A stretch of 7,834 nt of DNA, taken from assembly GCA_001602885.1 (NCBI GenBank), contig LUZH01000156.1:1-7834 (forward strand), in the 5' to 3' direction. This document shows, one piece after another, positions 1 through 4,994 of the stretch. Both the position numbers and the translations under genes were made by a program. Position 1 is the stretch's first letter. Every line of letters begins with the position of its first letter. The DNA is from Bacteroidales bacterium Bact_16. GTDB lineage: Bacteria; Bacteroidota; Bacteroidia; Bacteroidales; UBA932. Under the pieces are notes generated by a model. The model was not told where the DNA came from. It worked only from the letters and a program-made list of their open reading frames with translations, and made no database searches.

Positions 1-615
1 AAGCAGACGGGCGGTCGAGGCAAATTTGCTGATATTATCGTCGAGATCGGACCCGCCGACGAAGGCGCGACCGGTCTTCAGTTTGACAACCAGGTCAAGG
101 GCGGCAACGTGCCTAAGGAATTCGTTCCCTGCGTTCAGAAGGGCTTCGAGTCCGCGATGGCAAACGGCGTCCTGGCCGGTTACGAGGTCCCTGCTCTGAA
201 GGTGACGCTCCTGGACGGTTCCTTCCACCCTGTGGACTCCGACCAGCTTTCCTTCGAGCTCGCCGCGCGTATGGCTTTCCGTCACGCTTGTCCCAAGTGC
301 AAGCCTGTCATCCTGGAGCCTATTATGAACCTCGAGGTCGTGACCCCGGAGGATTATATGGGCGACATCGTCGGTGACCTCAACCGTCGCCGCGGACAGA
401 TTGTCGCGATGGACTCCACCACCAACGGTGCCCGTATCGTGAAGGCCTTCGTTCCTCTCTCCGAGCAGTTCGGTTATGTCACCGTGCTCCGTACCCTGTC
501 TTCCGGCCGGGCCACCAGCACGATGTCTTTCGACCACTACGCCGAGGTCCCGGCCGCCATGGCCAAGGACATCGTGGAGAAGAGCGGTTACAAGACGCCG
601 TCCGACGACGAATAG
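1..615 (+). CDS. fusA: Elongation factor G, C-terminal part (5' end outside window)
   Basis: Translational GTPase that drives ribosomal translocation and, with RRF, ribosome recycling in the cytoplasm. The reading frame is open from base 1 and ends at TAG 613-615, giving the last 204 residues of a protein normally about 700 long. The GTPase domain lies outside the window. Seen here are domain IV (GGRGKFADI near its start, then GGNVPKEF and [10 protein letters not shown]) and domain V ([46 protein letters not shown]), all standard EF-G signatures. A GTG at 109 could be mistaken for a start, but homology is continuous upstream of it. In Bacteroidota fusA normally precedes rpsJ, and an rpsJ remnant follows 22 nt after this stop, so this looks like the str-operon copy. 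The identification is secure; which of several EF-G paralogues it is rests on this neighbour. Confidence 0.96.
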   Translation, partial: KQTGGRGKFADIIVEIGPADEGATGLQFDNQVKGGNVPKEFVPCVQKGFESAMANGVLAGYEVPALKVTLLDGSFHPVDSDQLSFELAARMAFRHACPKCKPVILEPIMNLEVVTPEDYMGDIVGDLNRRRGQIVAMDSTTNGARIVKAFVPLSEQFGYVTVLRTLSSGRATSTMSFDHYAEVPAAMAKDIVEKSGYKTPSDDE

Positions 616-640
616 TATTGAATTGAAAAAAGCATTTTGA

Positions 641-820
641 TATAACAAGAAGATCTTCACCGTCAACCGCTCGACCTTCGTCAACAAGAAGGCCCGCGAG
701 CAGTTCGAGCTCGACTCCTACCGCAGACTTCTCGACATCGAGGAGTCCAACGCCAAGACGGTGGACGCCCTGATGAAGCTTGAGCTCCCCTCCGGTGTGG
801 AGGTCGAGATCAAGGTCTGA
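641..820 (+). pseudogene. rpsJ: 5'-truncated ribosomal protein S10 (rpsJ remnant or damaged copy)
   Basis: The frame from 641 to TGA 818-820 encodes a clear C-terminal S10 segment: [19 protein letters not shown], then [13 protein letters not shown] and [21 protein letters not shown]. Full-length S10 is about 100 residues; roughly the first 45 are missing. A TGA at 638-640 lies in the same frame just upstream, and there is no ATG, GTG or TTG before the conserved part, so no normal S10 can be made. S10 is an essential 30S subunit protein and also the NusB partner in antitermination, so the cell must have another copy, or the sequence has lost about 135-140 bases here. The junction falls right after an A/T-rich stretch (616-643) that looks like an ordinary fusA-rpsJ spacer, as if the deletion began near the original start codon. 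No rplC follows, unlike the usual rpsJ-rplC order. Confidence 0.85.
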
Positions 821-850
821 GCCTGAGTCGGCACACAGATTTCGTTGAGT

Positions 851-876
851 GCAGGGTCGCCCTTGGGTGATCCTGC
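851..876 (+). terminator. Possible hairpin terminator after fusA-rpsJ remnant
   Basis: GCAGGGTCGCCC (851-862) can pair with GGGTGATCCTGC (865-876), including two G-U pairs; the innermost pair must open to leave a 4-nt loop. It sits 30 nt after the S10 stop and 6 nt before the tRNA. Only a short CTTTC follows rather than a proper U-tract, so it is either a weak terminator or a processing/stabilising hairpin at the end of the upstream transcript. Confidence 0.4.
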
Positions 877-882
877 GCTTTC

Positions 883-957
883 GGTCCCTTAGCTCAGTTG
901 GTTAGCAGCAGCTGACTCATAATCAGCGGGTCGCAGGTTCAAGTCCTGCAGGGACCA
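883..957 (+). tRNA. tRNA with CAU anticodon, best read as tRNA-Ile2 (lysidine type)
   Basis: A cloverleaf can be drawn by eye. The acceptor is 883-889 with 950-956 (seven pairs), the anticodon stem 911-915 with 923-927, the anticodon CAT is 918-920, the variable loop GGGTC is 928-932, and the T arm is 933-949 with loop TTCAAGT. A957 is the discriminator; CCA is not encoded. The CAU anticodon allows initiator Met, elongator Met or Ile2. The acceptor GGTCCCT/AGGGACC and the arm sequences resemble E. coli tRNA-Ile2, whose wobble C is changed to lysidine by TilS so that it reads AUA; the perfect first acceptor pair argues against initiator tRNA. One oddity is that the D arm has one more nucleotide than expected (TTAGCAGC where TTAGAGC is usual), leaving a C-C mismatch at the inner D-stem pair (895/906) with 10 loop bases. 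It is probably functional, but this and the inverted copy of its 3' end deserve a check. Confidence 0.85.
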
Positions 958-1008
958 CGCAGCGCCTGCCATTCGGCAGGCGTTTTTGCGTGGTCCCTGC
1001 AGGACTTG
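940..1008. repeat. 21-bp perfect inverted repeat containing the tRNA 3' end
   Basis: Bases 940-960 (last 18 nt of the tRNA plus CGC) are exactly the reverse complement of 988-1008. The arms flank the terminator hairpin at 963-982, so a transcript through here could form one long stem of about 30 pairs with a small T bulge. That fold would compete with the tRNA T arm and acceptor. tRNA 3' ends are common integrase attachment sequences, but those give direct repeats, so an inverted copy suggests an inversion, a lost opposing tRNA copy or an assembly fold-back. Confidence 0.9.
963..987 (+). terminator. Rho-independent terminator of the tRNA
   Basis: The 8-bp GC-rich stem CGCCTGCC (963-970) / GGCAGGCG (975-982) has an ATTC loop and is followed directly by TTTTT (983-987). 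It starts 6 nt after the tRNA and lies between the tRNA and the convergent regulator gene. For the opposite strand there is no U-tract after the stem, so it is mainly a + strand terminator. Confidence 0.85.
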
Positions 1009-1010
1009 GG

Positions 1011-2462
1011 TTAAAGAAGACCTTCTTCCTTGGCTTTGTAGACCATTTCGGAGGTGCTGTTGACCCCGAGCTTGGTGTAGATGTTCTGCTTGTGGTTCGC
1101 GACGGTGCGCGGAGAGATGTGCAGGAAGTCGGCGATCGTGGCGGCGGGCAGGCCCCGGCTGCAGAGCCGGAGGACTTCCATCTCCCGCTCCGTCAGGCCG
1201 GAGCGCTCCACCGTGTTCTTGCGGTGCAGGATGATCTTGTAGAAGTAGTCCGCGACGACCTCGTCGAGCGACGACGAGGCCTTGACCTTTTCCTCCACGG
1301 CCTTGCGGATGGCCGCTTCATCCATTGAGCCGCTGCGCTGGGCCAGCTCCATCATATCGTTCACGCCCGGCAGCGAGGCCACGTCCACCAGGTCGGAGGA
1401 GATCGCCTCCAGGAGGTTCTTCTTCATGGCGTCGGCCTGGGCCAGCTCTTCGTTCTGTTGCTTGATCTTCCGGTTGTAGCGGAGCGCCTGCAGGAAGAAC
1501 AGCAGGACGACGGCCAGCAGGCCGATCAGGGCGACGACGATGCGCCGGTTCCGTTCGGTGCGCTGCTGCTGGAGCAGGAGGGAATACTGGTCTTCAATCG
1601 CCTGCATGCGGCTTTCGGACCGCTGCCGGGCATATTCCTGCATGGCATGGACATAGTCCTGATGGCTCTCGACGGCCCGCTCGATATCGCCCTTGCCGGC
1701 GTACAGGACCGTCAGCTGGTCATAGATCTGCTGCCGCGTGAGCCAGTCCTGATCTTCCGACAGGAAGAGGACCTTCTCGCAATACGCGATGGCCCCGTCC
1801 GTGTCTCCTCCCTGCCGGAGGTAGCGCACCCGGAAGGGAATACTCTCGCGGACCAGGTCCTTCAGCGAGTCTGCGGCGGCGAGCCTTTCTCCCTCGTCCA
1901 GGTATTCGCCCGCGAGGCGGTAGTATTCCGGGAGCGGATTCCGGTTCCAGCGGTTCTTGTTGACATAGACTTCGGACAGATAGAGGCAGGCCCGGACGTG
2001 CTTCTCGCTGAATCCCTTCTCCTGGGAAATGCGGTAGGCCTCGGCAAGGTAGCAGATCGCTTCGTCGTCCCGGTTGCTTTCTTTCGAGACGTTGGCGTAG
2101 GAGCAGGTCCGCCCCTTCAGGAGCAGGGCCTCGCACAGGGCCCAGTCCAGCTGATGCTTCCTGGCGATGAGTTCGACGGAGCAGGCGTCGTCCCAGGCCT
2201 GGTCGTCCCGCATGACCCACAGGTTGATCCGGGAGATGATGCACAGCGCTTCGGCTTTCTGCTCCAGGTCCCCGATCCGGTCGGCCAGGGTTTGCGCACT
2301 GATGGCGGTGTCCATGGCTTTTTCGTATTCCTGCTCGGCGGCGAGCTGGTTGCTCTGCCCGATCAGTTTCTCGATTTCCGCCCTGGTGCCGGAGATGTCT
2401 TCGCTGCATCCGCAGAGGAGCAGGGCAAGGAGCGTGAGGGCGGACAAACAGGCCTTTTTCAT
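1011..2462 (-). CDS. Membrane-anchored TPR/LuxR-type transcriptional regulator with lipoprotein signal
   Basis: Predicted 483-residue one-component regulator. I chose ATG 2462-2460 because it opens a lipoprotein signal peptide: MKK, a hydrophobic run to residue 16, then LCGC with Cys19 as the lipidation site. The 22 extra residues from an ATG at 2528 would bury this signal. Residues about 25-280 are helical and TPR-like (EYEKAMDTAISAQTLADRIGD; AICYLAEAYRISQEKG; YDQLTVLYAGKGDIERAVESH). A coiled region at 275-306 leads to one transmembrane helix at about 308-326, a short coiled linker, and a C-terminal LuxR/GerE helix-turn-helix at about 421-475 (GLTEREMEVLRLCSRG, ISPRTVANHKQNIYTKLGV). The expected topology is sensor outside and DNA-binding domain in the cytoplasm. 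Such TPR-TM-HTH proteins are frequent in Bacteroidota and mostly uncharacterised. It is divergent from the CDC-like gene, with two dyads between them, so that gene is the obvious candidate target (inference). The stop is 2 nt from the inverted tRNA repeat. Confidence 0.88.
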   Translation of the reverse strand: MKKACLSALTLLALLLCGCSEDISGTRAEIEKLIGQSNQLAAEQEYEKAMDTAISAQTLADRIGDLEQKAEALCIISRINLWVMRDDQAWDDACSVELIARKHQLDWALCEALLLKGRTCSYANVSKESNRDDEAICYLAEAYRISQEKGFSEKHVRACLYLSEVYVNKNRWNRNPLPEYYRLAGEYLDEGERLAAADSLKDLVRESIPFRVRYLRQGGDTDGAIAYCEKVLFLSEDQDWLTRQQIYDQLTVLYAGKGDIERAVESHQDYVHAMQEYARQRSESRMQAIEDQYSLLLQQQRTERNRRIVVALIGLLAVVLLFFLQALRYNRKIKQQNEELAQADAMKKNLLEAISSDLVDVASLPGVNDMMELAQRSGSMDEAAIRKAVEEKVKASSSLDEVVADYFYKIILHRKNTVERSGLTEREMEVLRLCSRGLPAATIADFLHISPRTVANHKQNIYTKLGVNSTSEMVYKAKEEGLL

Positions 2463-2508
2463 AGGTATAGAAAACACTTGAGGCGGCAAGATAGGTAAAA
2501 TTACAGAG

Positions 2509-2530
2509 AAATGAGTGATTTTACTCATTT
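2509..2530. promoter_or_regulatory. Operator-like dyad 1
   Basis: AAATGAGT (2509-2516) and ACTCATTT (2523-2530) are perfect 8-bp arms separated by GATTTT. The core has the form AATGAG-N8-CTCATT, 20 bp overall, the same form as dyad 2 at 2547-2566, with centres 37 bp apart. It lies 47 nt upstream of the regulator start. A weak -7-like TATCTTG on the minus strand (2493-2487) would place the -33 region of the regulator inside this dyad. A site bound by a dimeric regulator, perhaps autoregulation by the LuxR-type protein, is inferred. No T-run terminator role makes sense at this location. Confidence 0.55.
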
Positions 2531-2546
2531 TTTATCCGACCTGAAC

Positions 2547-2566
2547 AATGAGTAATCCTGCTCATT
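2547..2566. promoter_or_regulatory. Operator-like dyad 2
   Basis: AATGAG (2547-2552) and CTCATT (2561-2566) are perfect 6-bp arms with 8 bases between, 20 bp in total, repeating the core and spacing of dyad 1. It abuts the expected -33 position of the promoter for the CDC-like gene (-7 box at 2587-2594), a location suited to an activator or a repressor. The repetition of arms and spacing with differing central bases argues for a protein-binding site rather than a chance hairpin. Confidence 0.55.
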
Positions 2567-2594
2567 TTCCGGTTCGGACAAAGAATTACTTTTG
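2565..2594 (+). promoter_or_regulatory. Bacteroidota-type promoter of the CDC-like gene
   Basis: TACTTTTG at 2587-2594 fits the Bacteroidota -7 consensus TAnnTTTG exactly. The -33 element is poor: only TTTTC at about 2565-2569, 18 nt upstream, overlapping the edge of dyad 2. A weak -33 beside an operator-like site is typical of regulated promoters. The implied start of transcription near 2598-2601 gives a leader of about 22 nt, A-rich and without a Shine-Dalgarno sequence. Confidence 0.6.
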
Positions 2595-2621
2595 CGGCAC
2601 AAAACACTAATAATCAACATT

Positions 2622-4292
2622 ATGAAACTCAAGAGCATTATCCTCATTCTCCTGGCTGTGACCTCGATGGCCACGGCCTCCGCGCAGACAGTCCGCCGCC
2701 AGGCGGATGTCAGAAATCAAAGAAGAAGAGTCGAGAACAGGCAGGTCCGGCCCGCGCGTCCCGCGACCGGCACGACCACGAACGACGACAAGTCGCGCCG
2801 CGACGCGATCAACAACGGCTTCAGCGGCCAGGTATCCAAAGATAACGCGACCGCGCTCACGCGTACCCCGCTCGCGGACGAGGCGCTGCCGAGCGTGATT
2901 GTCAACCGCAACGGCGACGCCTTCATCCTCGAGAGCACGACGAAGAGCACGAACGTCTCCGGAGAGGAAATGTTCGCCATGCCGAACAGCGGCATCTATC
3001 CCGGCGCCCTGGTCTATGCGGACAAGGACCTCGCCGACGGCAAACCGACCCTCGTCGGCCTCAGCTACGGCAAGGTGACCCTCTATATCGACTTCGACAA
3101 CGGCAAGCAGGCCTACAAGGAAGGCGTCGTCAATGACGCCGCCCACGTGCGCGAAGCCATCAACGAGCTCCTGCGCCAGAACGGCGGCAACTATGCTCCG
3201 CCGATCAACCTCAACGCCAAGAAGACGACCTACAGCAGCACCGCGAAGATGGCGCTCGACCTCAACGTGAGCGCGAGCTTCCTCGGTGCGACGGCCAACG
3301 TGGACACGAAGACCTCTTCGACCGAGACGTCCCTGGTCGAGGTCCAGGACTTCACGCAGGCGTACTACACGGTGACGGCCGTCCAGGAGCCGGACAAGTC
3401 CCAGTATTTCGGCAACGACGTCACCTGGTCCGTCATCCAGCAGCGGATCGCCCAGAACGGCCCGATCGCGATGATCAACTCGGTCACCTACGGCCGCCGC
3501 GCCTACAAGTTCTATGAGTACAAGACCTCCGACTTCAGCTTCACCGGAAGCCAGAGCGGCAGCTATTCCGGCACCTCCGCCACGGTGAAGGAGGACATCA
3601 CCCGGAGCAGCAAGGCTTCGAAGGAGTGGATGTACATCAAGGGCGGCAGCGCCTCCATGGCCAAGGAGATCCTGACCGGCAGCGAGATCAACGCCGCCGC
3701 CGCGGCCAGCCTGCAGATCGGCCCGTCCAACCAGGGCGTGCTGCTCACCTACACGGCTTCCTTCCTGGCCAGCGGCCGCCACTGCACGGCCAAGACGTCG
3801 GCCACCTACAACGAGACTGCCTACATCAAGTGCCCGCACAGCGTCCGCTGGGAGATCAAGAACCGCGCGTCCACGGCCGGCGAATGTGTCAAGTTCAAGG
3901 CGATGTACAACGTGATCGCGGTCACCGGAGATGCGACCCGGGGCTATTCCTACCGGATCATCAAGGGCAACGGAGGCGGAGAGAACGCCTATGCCGATTA
4001 CTTCGAGAGCAAATTCTCCAACGGCACCCAGAAGACGCGGACCATGCCCACGGAGGATATCGAGAAGAAGGGAGTCAAGCTGGAAAACTGCTACGTCTAC
4101 GGCCCGGTCCACTATACCATCCGCGCCAGGGCCGCCAGCTCCGCCGGCTTCAAGTGGCACGAGGATGAATCCGGCTACTTCGATGTCAGCGACGGTTTCG
4201 TGAAGCTCTATATGAACGGAAGCGCCCTCGCGGGCGGCAAGGGCGTGTACATCCACAGCGACACGAAGCCCATGCCGATCGGCAAGAAATAG
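2622..4292 (+). CDS. Secreted cholesterol-dependent-cytolysin-like (CDCL) pore-forming protein
   Basis: Predicted 556-residue member of the thiol-activated cytolysin branch of the MACPF/CDC superfamily, whose members assemble into large beta-barrel pores. The start at 2622 gives a clean signal peptide (MKLKS, hydrophobic core, TASA|Q cut near 21/22); an in-frame ATG-less extension from 2592 would begin inside the promoter. After an Arg-rich linker (25-60), the CDC signatures appear in order, compared from memory with pneumolysin: SGIYPGALVYADKDL (123-137; cf. SRLYPGALLVVDETL), DFTQAYYTVTAV (243-254; cf. NFKQIYYTVSVD), INSVTYGRRAYK (285-296; cf. ISSVAYGRQVY), KEWMYIKGG (334-342, the conserved Gly pair), and LLTYTASFLASG (374-385; cf. 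PISYTTSFLRDN). The C-terminal region (about 400-556) has no Trp-rich undecapeptide, so cholesterol binding of the classical kind is not expected. Four cysteines (388, 404, 422, 490) could form disulfides in the mature protein, whereas classical CDCs usually have one. Known Bacteroidota CDC-like toxins can act as two-component pairs; no second such gene is in the window. The target membrane is unknown. Confidence 0.87.
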   Translation: MKLKSIILILLAVTSMATASAQTVRRQADVRNQRRRVENRQVRPARPATGTTTNDDKSRRDAINNGFSGQVSKDNATALTRTPLADEALPSVIVNRNGDAFILESTTKSTNVSGEEMFAMPNSGIYPGALVYADKDLADGKPTLVGLSYGKVTLYIDFDNGKQAYKEGVVNDAAHVREAINELLRQNGGNYAPPINLNAKKTTYSSTAKMALDLNVSASFLGATANVDTKTSSTETSLVEVQDFTQAYYTVTAVQEPDKSQYFGNDVTWSVIQQRIAQNGPIAMINSVTYGRRAYKFYEYKTSDFSFTGSQSGSYSGTSATVKEDITRSSKASKEWMYIKGGSASMAKEILTGSEINAAAAASLQIGPSNQGVLLTYTASFLASGRHCTAKTSATYNETAYIKCPHSVRWEIKNRASTAGECVKFKAMYNVIAVTGDATRGYSYRIIKGNGGGENAYADYFESKFSNGTQKTRTMPTEDIEKKGVKLENCYVYGPVHYTIRARAASSAGFKWHEDESGYFDVSDGFVKLYMNGSALAGGKGVYIHSDTKPMPIGKK

Positions 4293-4299
4293 CAAAGCC

Positions 4300-4331
4300 T
4301 TTGGAATAGTGCGGGGGAATGTGTAGCTTTG
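4300..4331 (+). promoter_or_regulatory. Promoter with TTTG -33 and TAGCTTTG -7, containing a shared G-box element
   Basis: TTTG (4300-4303), 20 nt, then TAGCTTTG (4324-4331) matches the Bacteroidota promoter consensus well. The spacer carries AATAG (4305-4309) and GGGGGAA (4313-4319), the same bases in the same register as at 4965-4979 before the downstream lipoprotein gene. The -7 box ends only 4 nt before the ATG at 4336, so transcription would begin at or next to the start codon, giving a nearly leaderless mRNA unless a later start is used. Confidence 0.65.
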
Positions 4332-4335
4332 CTAC

Positions 4336-4926
4336 ATGATCGTTCCGAAATTGTTGCGCAAGTATTTAATCGGGATCACGGCAGCGTTGCTCGTGATCCT
4401 GATTGTATGTCTCTTCTCCTGGGAGGAACGATGGGCCCGCTTCCTCTGCAGCTTTTCCGTCGTCATAGCCGTCTTGTTGGTGAGGACGTTGATCCCTTCC
4501 CGCCGCGAGCGCCGGAAGAAAGGCCTCTGGGAAGAAAACGATTTCGGCCTGTTCGACCGTCTCTACAAAGCCCTTTCCTACAGGACCCGGGGCGGCACAG
4601 ACTTGTCTGCGCTCAATGAGCATGAAAAAGTGTTCCTGACGATGGCGCAACTGGAGGAGAACGTCGGATTCTCCGAGTATTTCACCAAATTTCGTGGTGT
4701 ATACGATGACCTCCTGGTCCCGTCCGCCGAGGCCGTCGGCAGTCCGGAGATCGCGGAGGTCTGCAAGAAGGTGCTGGAACTCCATGCGGGATATACGGGC
4801 CCGGAGGAAGGGCTGGACGATCTGTTCGAAGAGTGTCTCGATGACTTCCTGGATGCGGAAGACGATGCCCTGGAGTTGTGCGCGCAATATGCGCGGGAGC
4901 ATAAAGAAAGTTTCAGGGAATATTAA
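4336..4926 (+). CDS. Two-TM membrane protein with DMP19/DUF4375-like domain
   Basis: Predicted 196-residue protein. The N-terminus has two hydrophobic segments (about 9-27 and 34-53) followed by a basic stretch RRERRKK (56-62), which by the positive-inside rule puts the rest in the cytoplasm. Residues about 94-190 form a helical, acidic domain: LNEHEKVFLTMAQLEENVGF, SEYFTKFRGVYDDLL, AEAVGSPEIAEVCKKVLEL, and DDLFEECLDDFLDAEDDALE. The pattern E-x-E-N-x-G-F-x-x-Y-F plus a later A-x-G-S/A-P-E resembles the DMP19 (DUF4375) family, whose Neisseria founder is a dsDNA-mimic protein that binds a transcription factor. Most relatives are soluble, so the membrane anchor is unusual. The family call is from memory of the pattern and moderate; DNA mimicry here is not shown. 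It follows the CDC-like gene by 43 nt but has its own promoter. It could also be an uncharacterised Bacteroidales membrane protein. Confidence 0.65.
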   Translation: MIVPKLLRKYLIGITAALLVILIVCLFSWEERWARFLCSFSVVIAVLLVRTLIPSRRERRKKGLWEENDFGLFDRLYKALSYRTRGGTDLSALNEHEKVFLTMAQLEENVGFSEYFTKFRGVYDDLLVPSAEAVGSPEIAEVCKKVLELHAGYTGPEEGLDDLFEECLDDFLDAEDDALELCAQYAREHKESFREY

Positions 4927-4959
4927 CGGTTCCACCCCCTTTTCAAGCGTGGCAAGCGT

Positions 4960-4989
4960 TTTGCAATAGGGTGGGGGAAATTAAATCTT
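4960..4989 (+). promoter_or_regulatory. Second copy of the G-box promoter element
   Basis: TTTG (4960-4963), AATAG (4965-4969) and GGGGGAA (4973-4979) match 4300-4319 at 17 of 20 positions with no gaps, and both copies lie about the same distance from an ATG (4336 and 4995). The -7 box here is poor (TAAATCTT at 4982-4989 against TAnnTTTG), so the shared upstream part may matter more than the -7. This suggests that the lipoprotein gene has its own start of transcription rather than depending on read-through. Confidence 0.5.
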
Positions 4990-4994
4990 AAGAT

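Noticed and set aside
109..615. Separate short gene starting at GTG 109
   Set aside because: EF-G homology continues upstream to base 1 in the same frame, so this is an internal codon.
883..1008. Integrated mobile element bounded by the tRNA 3' end
   Set aside because: The repeat is inverted rather than direct, only 27 nt separate the arms, and no integrase gene is present in the window.
1458..2498. Open frame of 346 codons antisense to the regulator
   Set aside because: Low-complexity composition and no motifs; the minus strand carries a full lipobox-TPR-TM-HTH protein.
2463..2528. N-terminal extension of the regulator from the ATG at 2528
   Set aside because: It would place 22 residues before an obvious lipoprotein signal peptide, and the ATG itself is part of the right arm of dyad 1.
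2592..2621. Earlier start for the CDC-like gene at 2592
   Set aside because: It begins inside the TAnnTTTG promoter box, and the 10 added residues precede a complete signal peptide.
2607..4295. Long open frame of 562 codons antisense to the CDC-like gene
   Set aside because: The product is a repetitive Val/Ala/Gly/Arg/Asp-rich sequence with no recognisable domain, as expected from reading GC-biased codons backwards; the + strand frame has signal peptide, promoter and family motifs.
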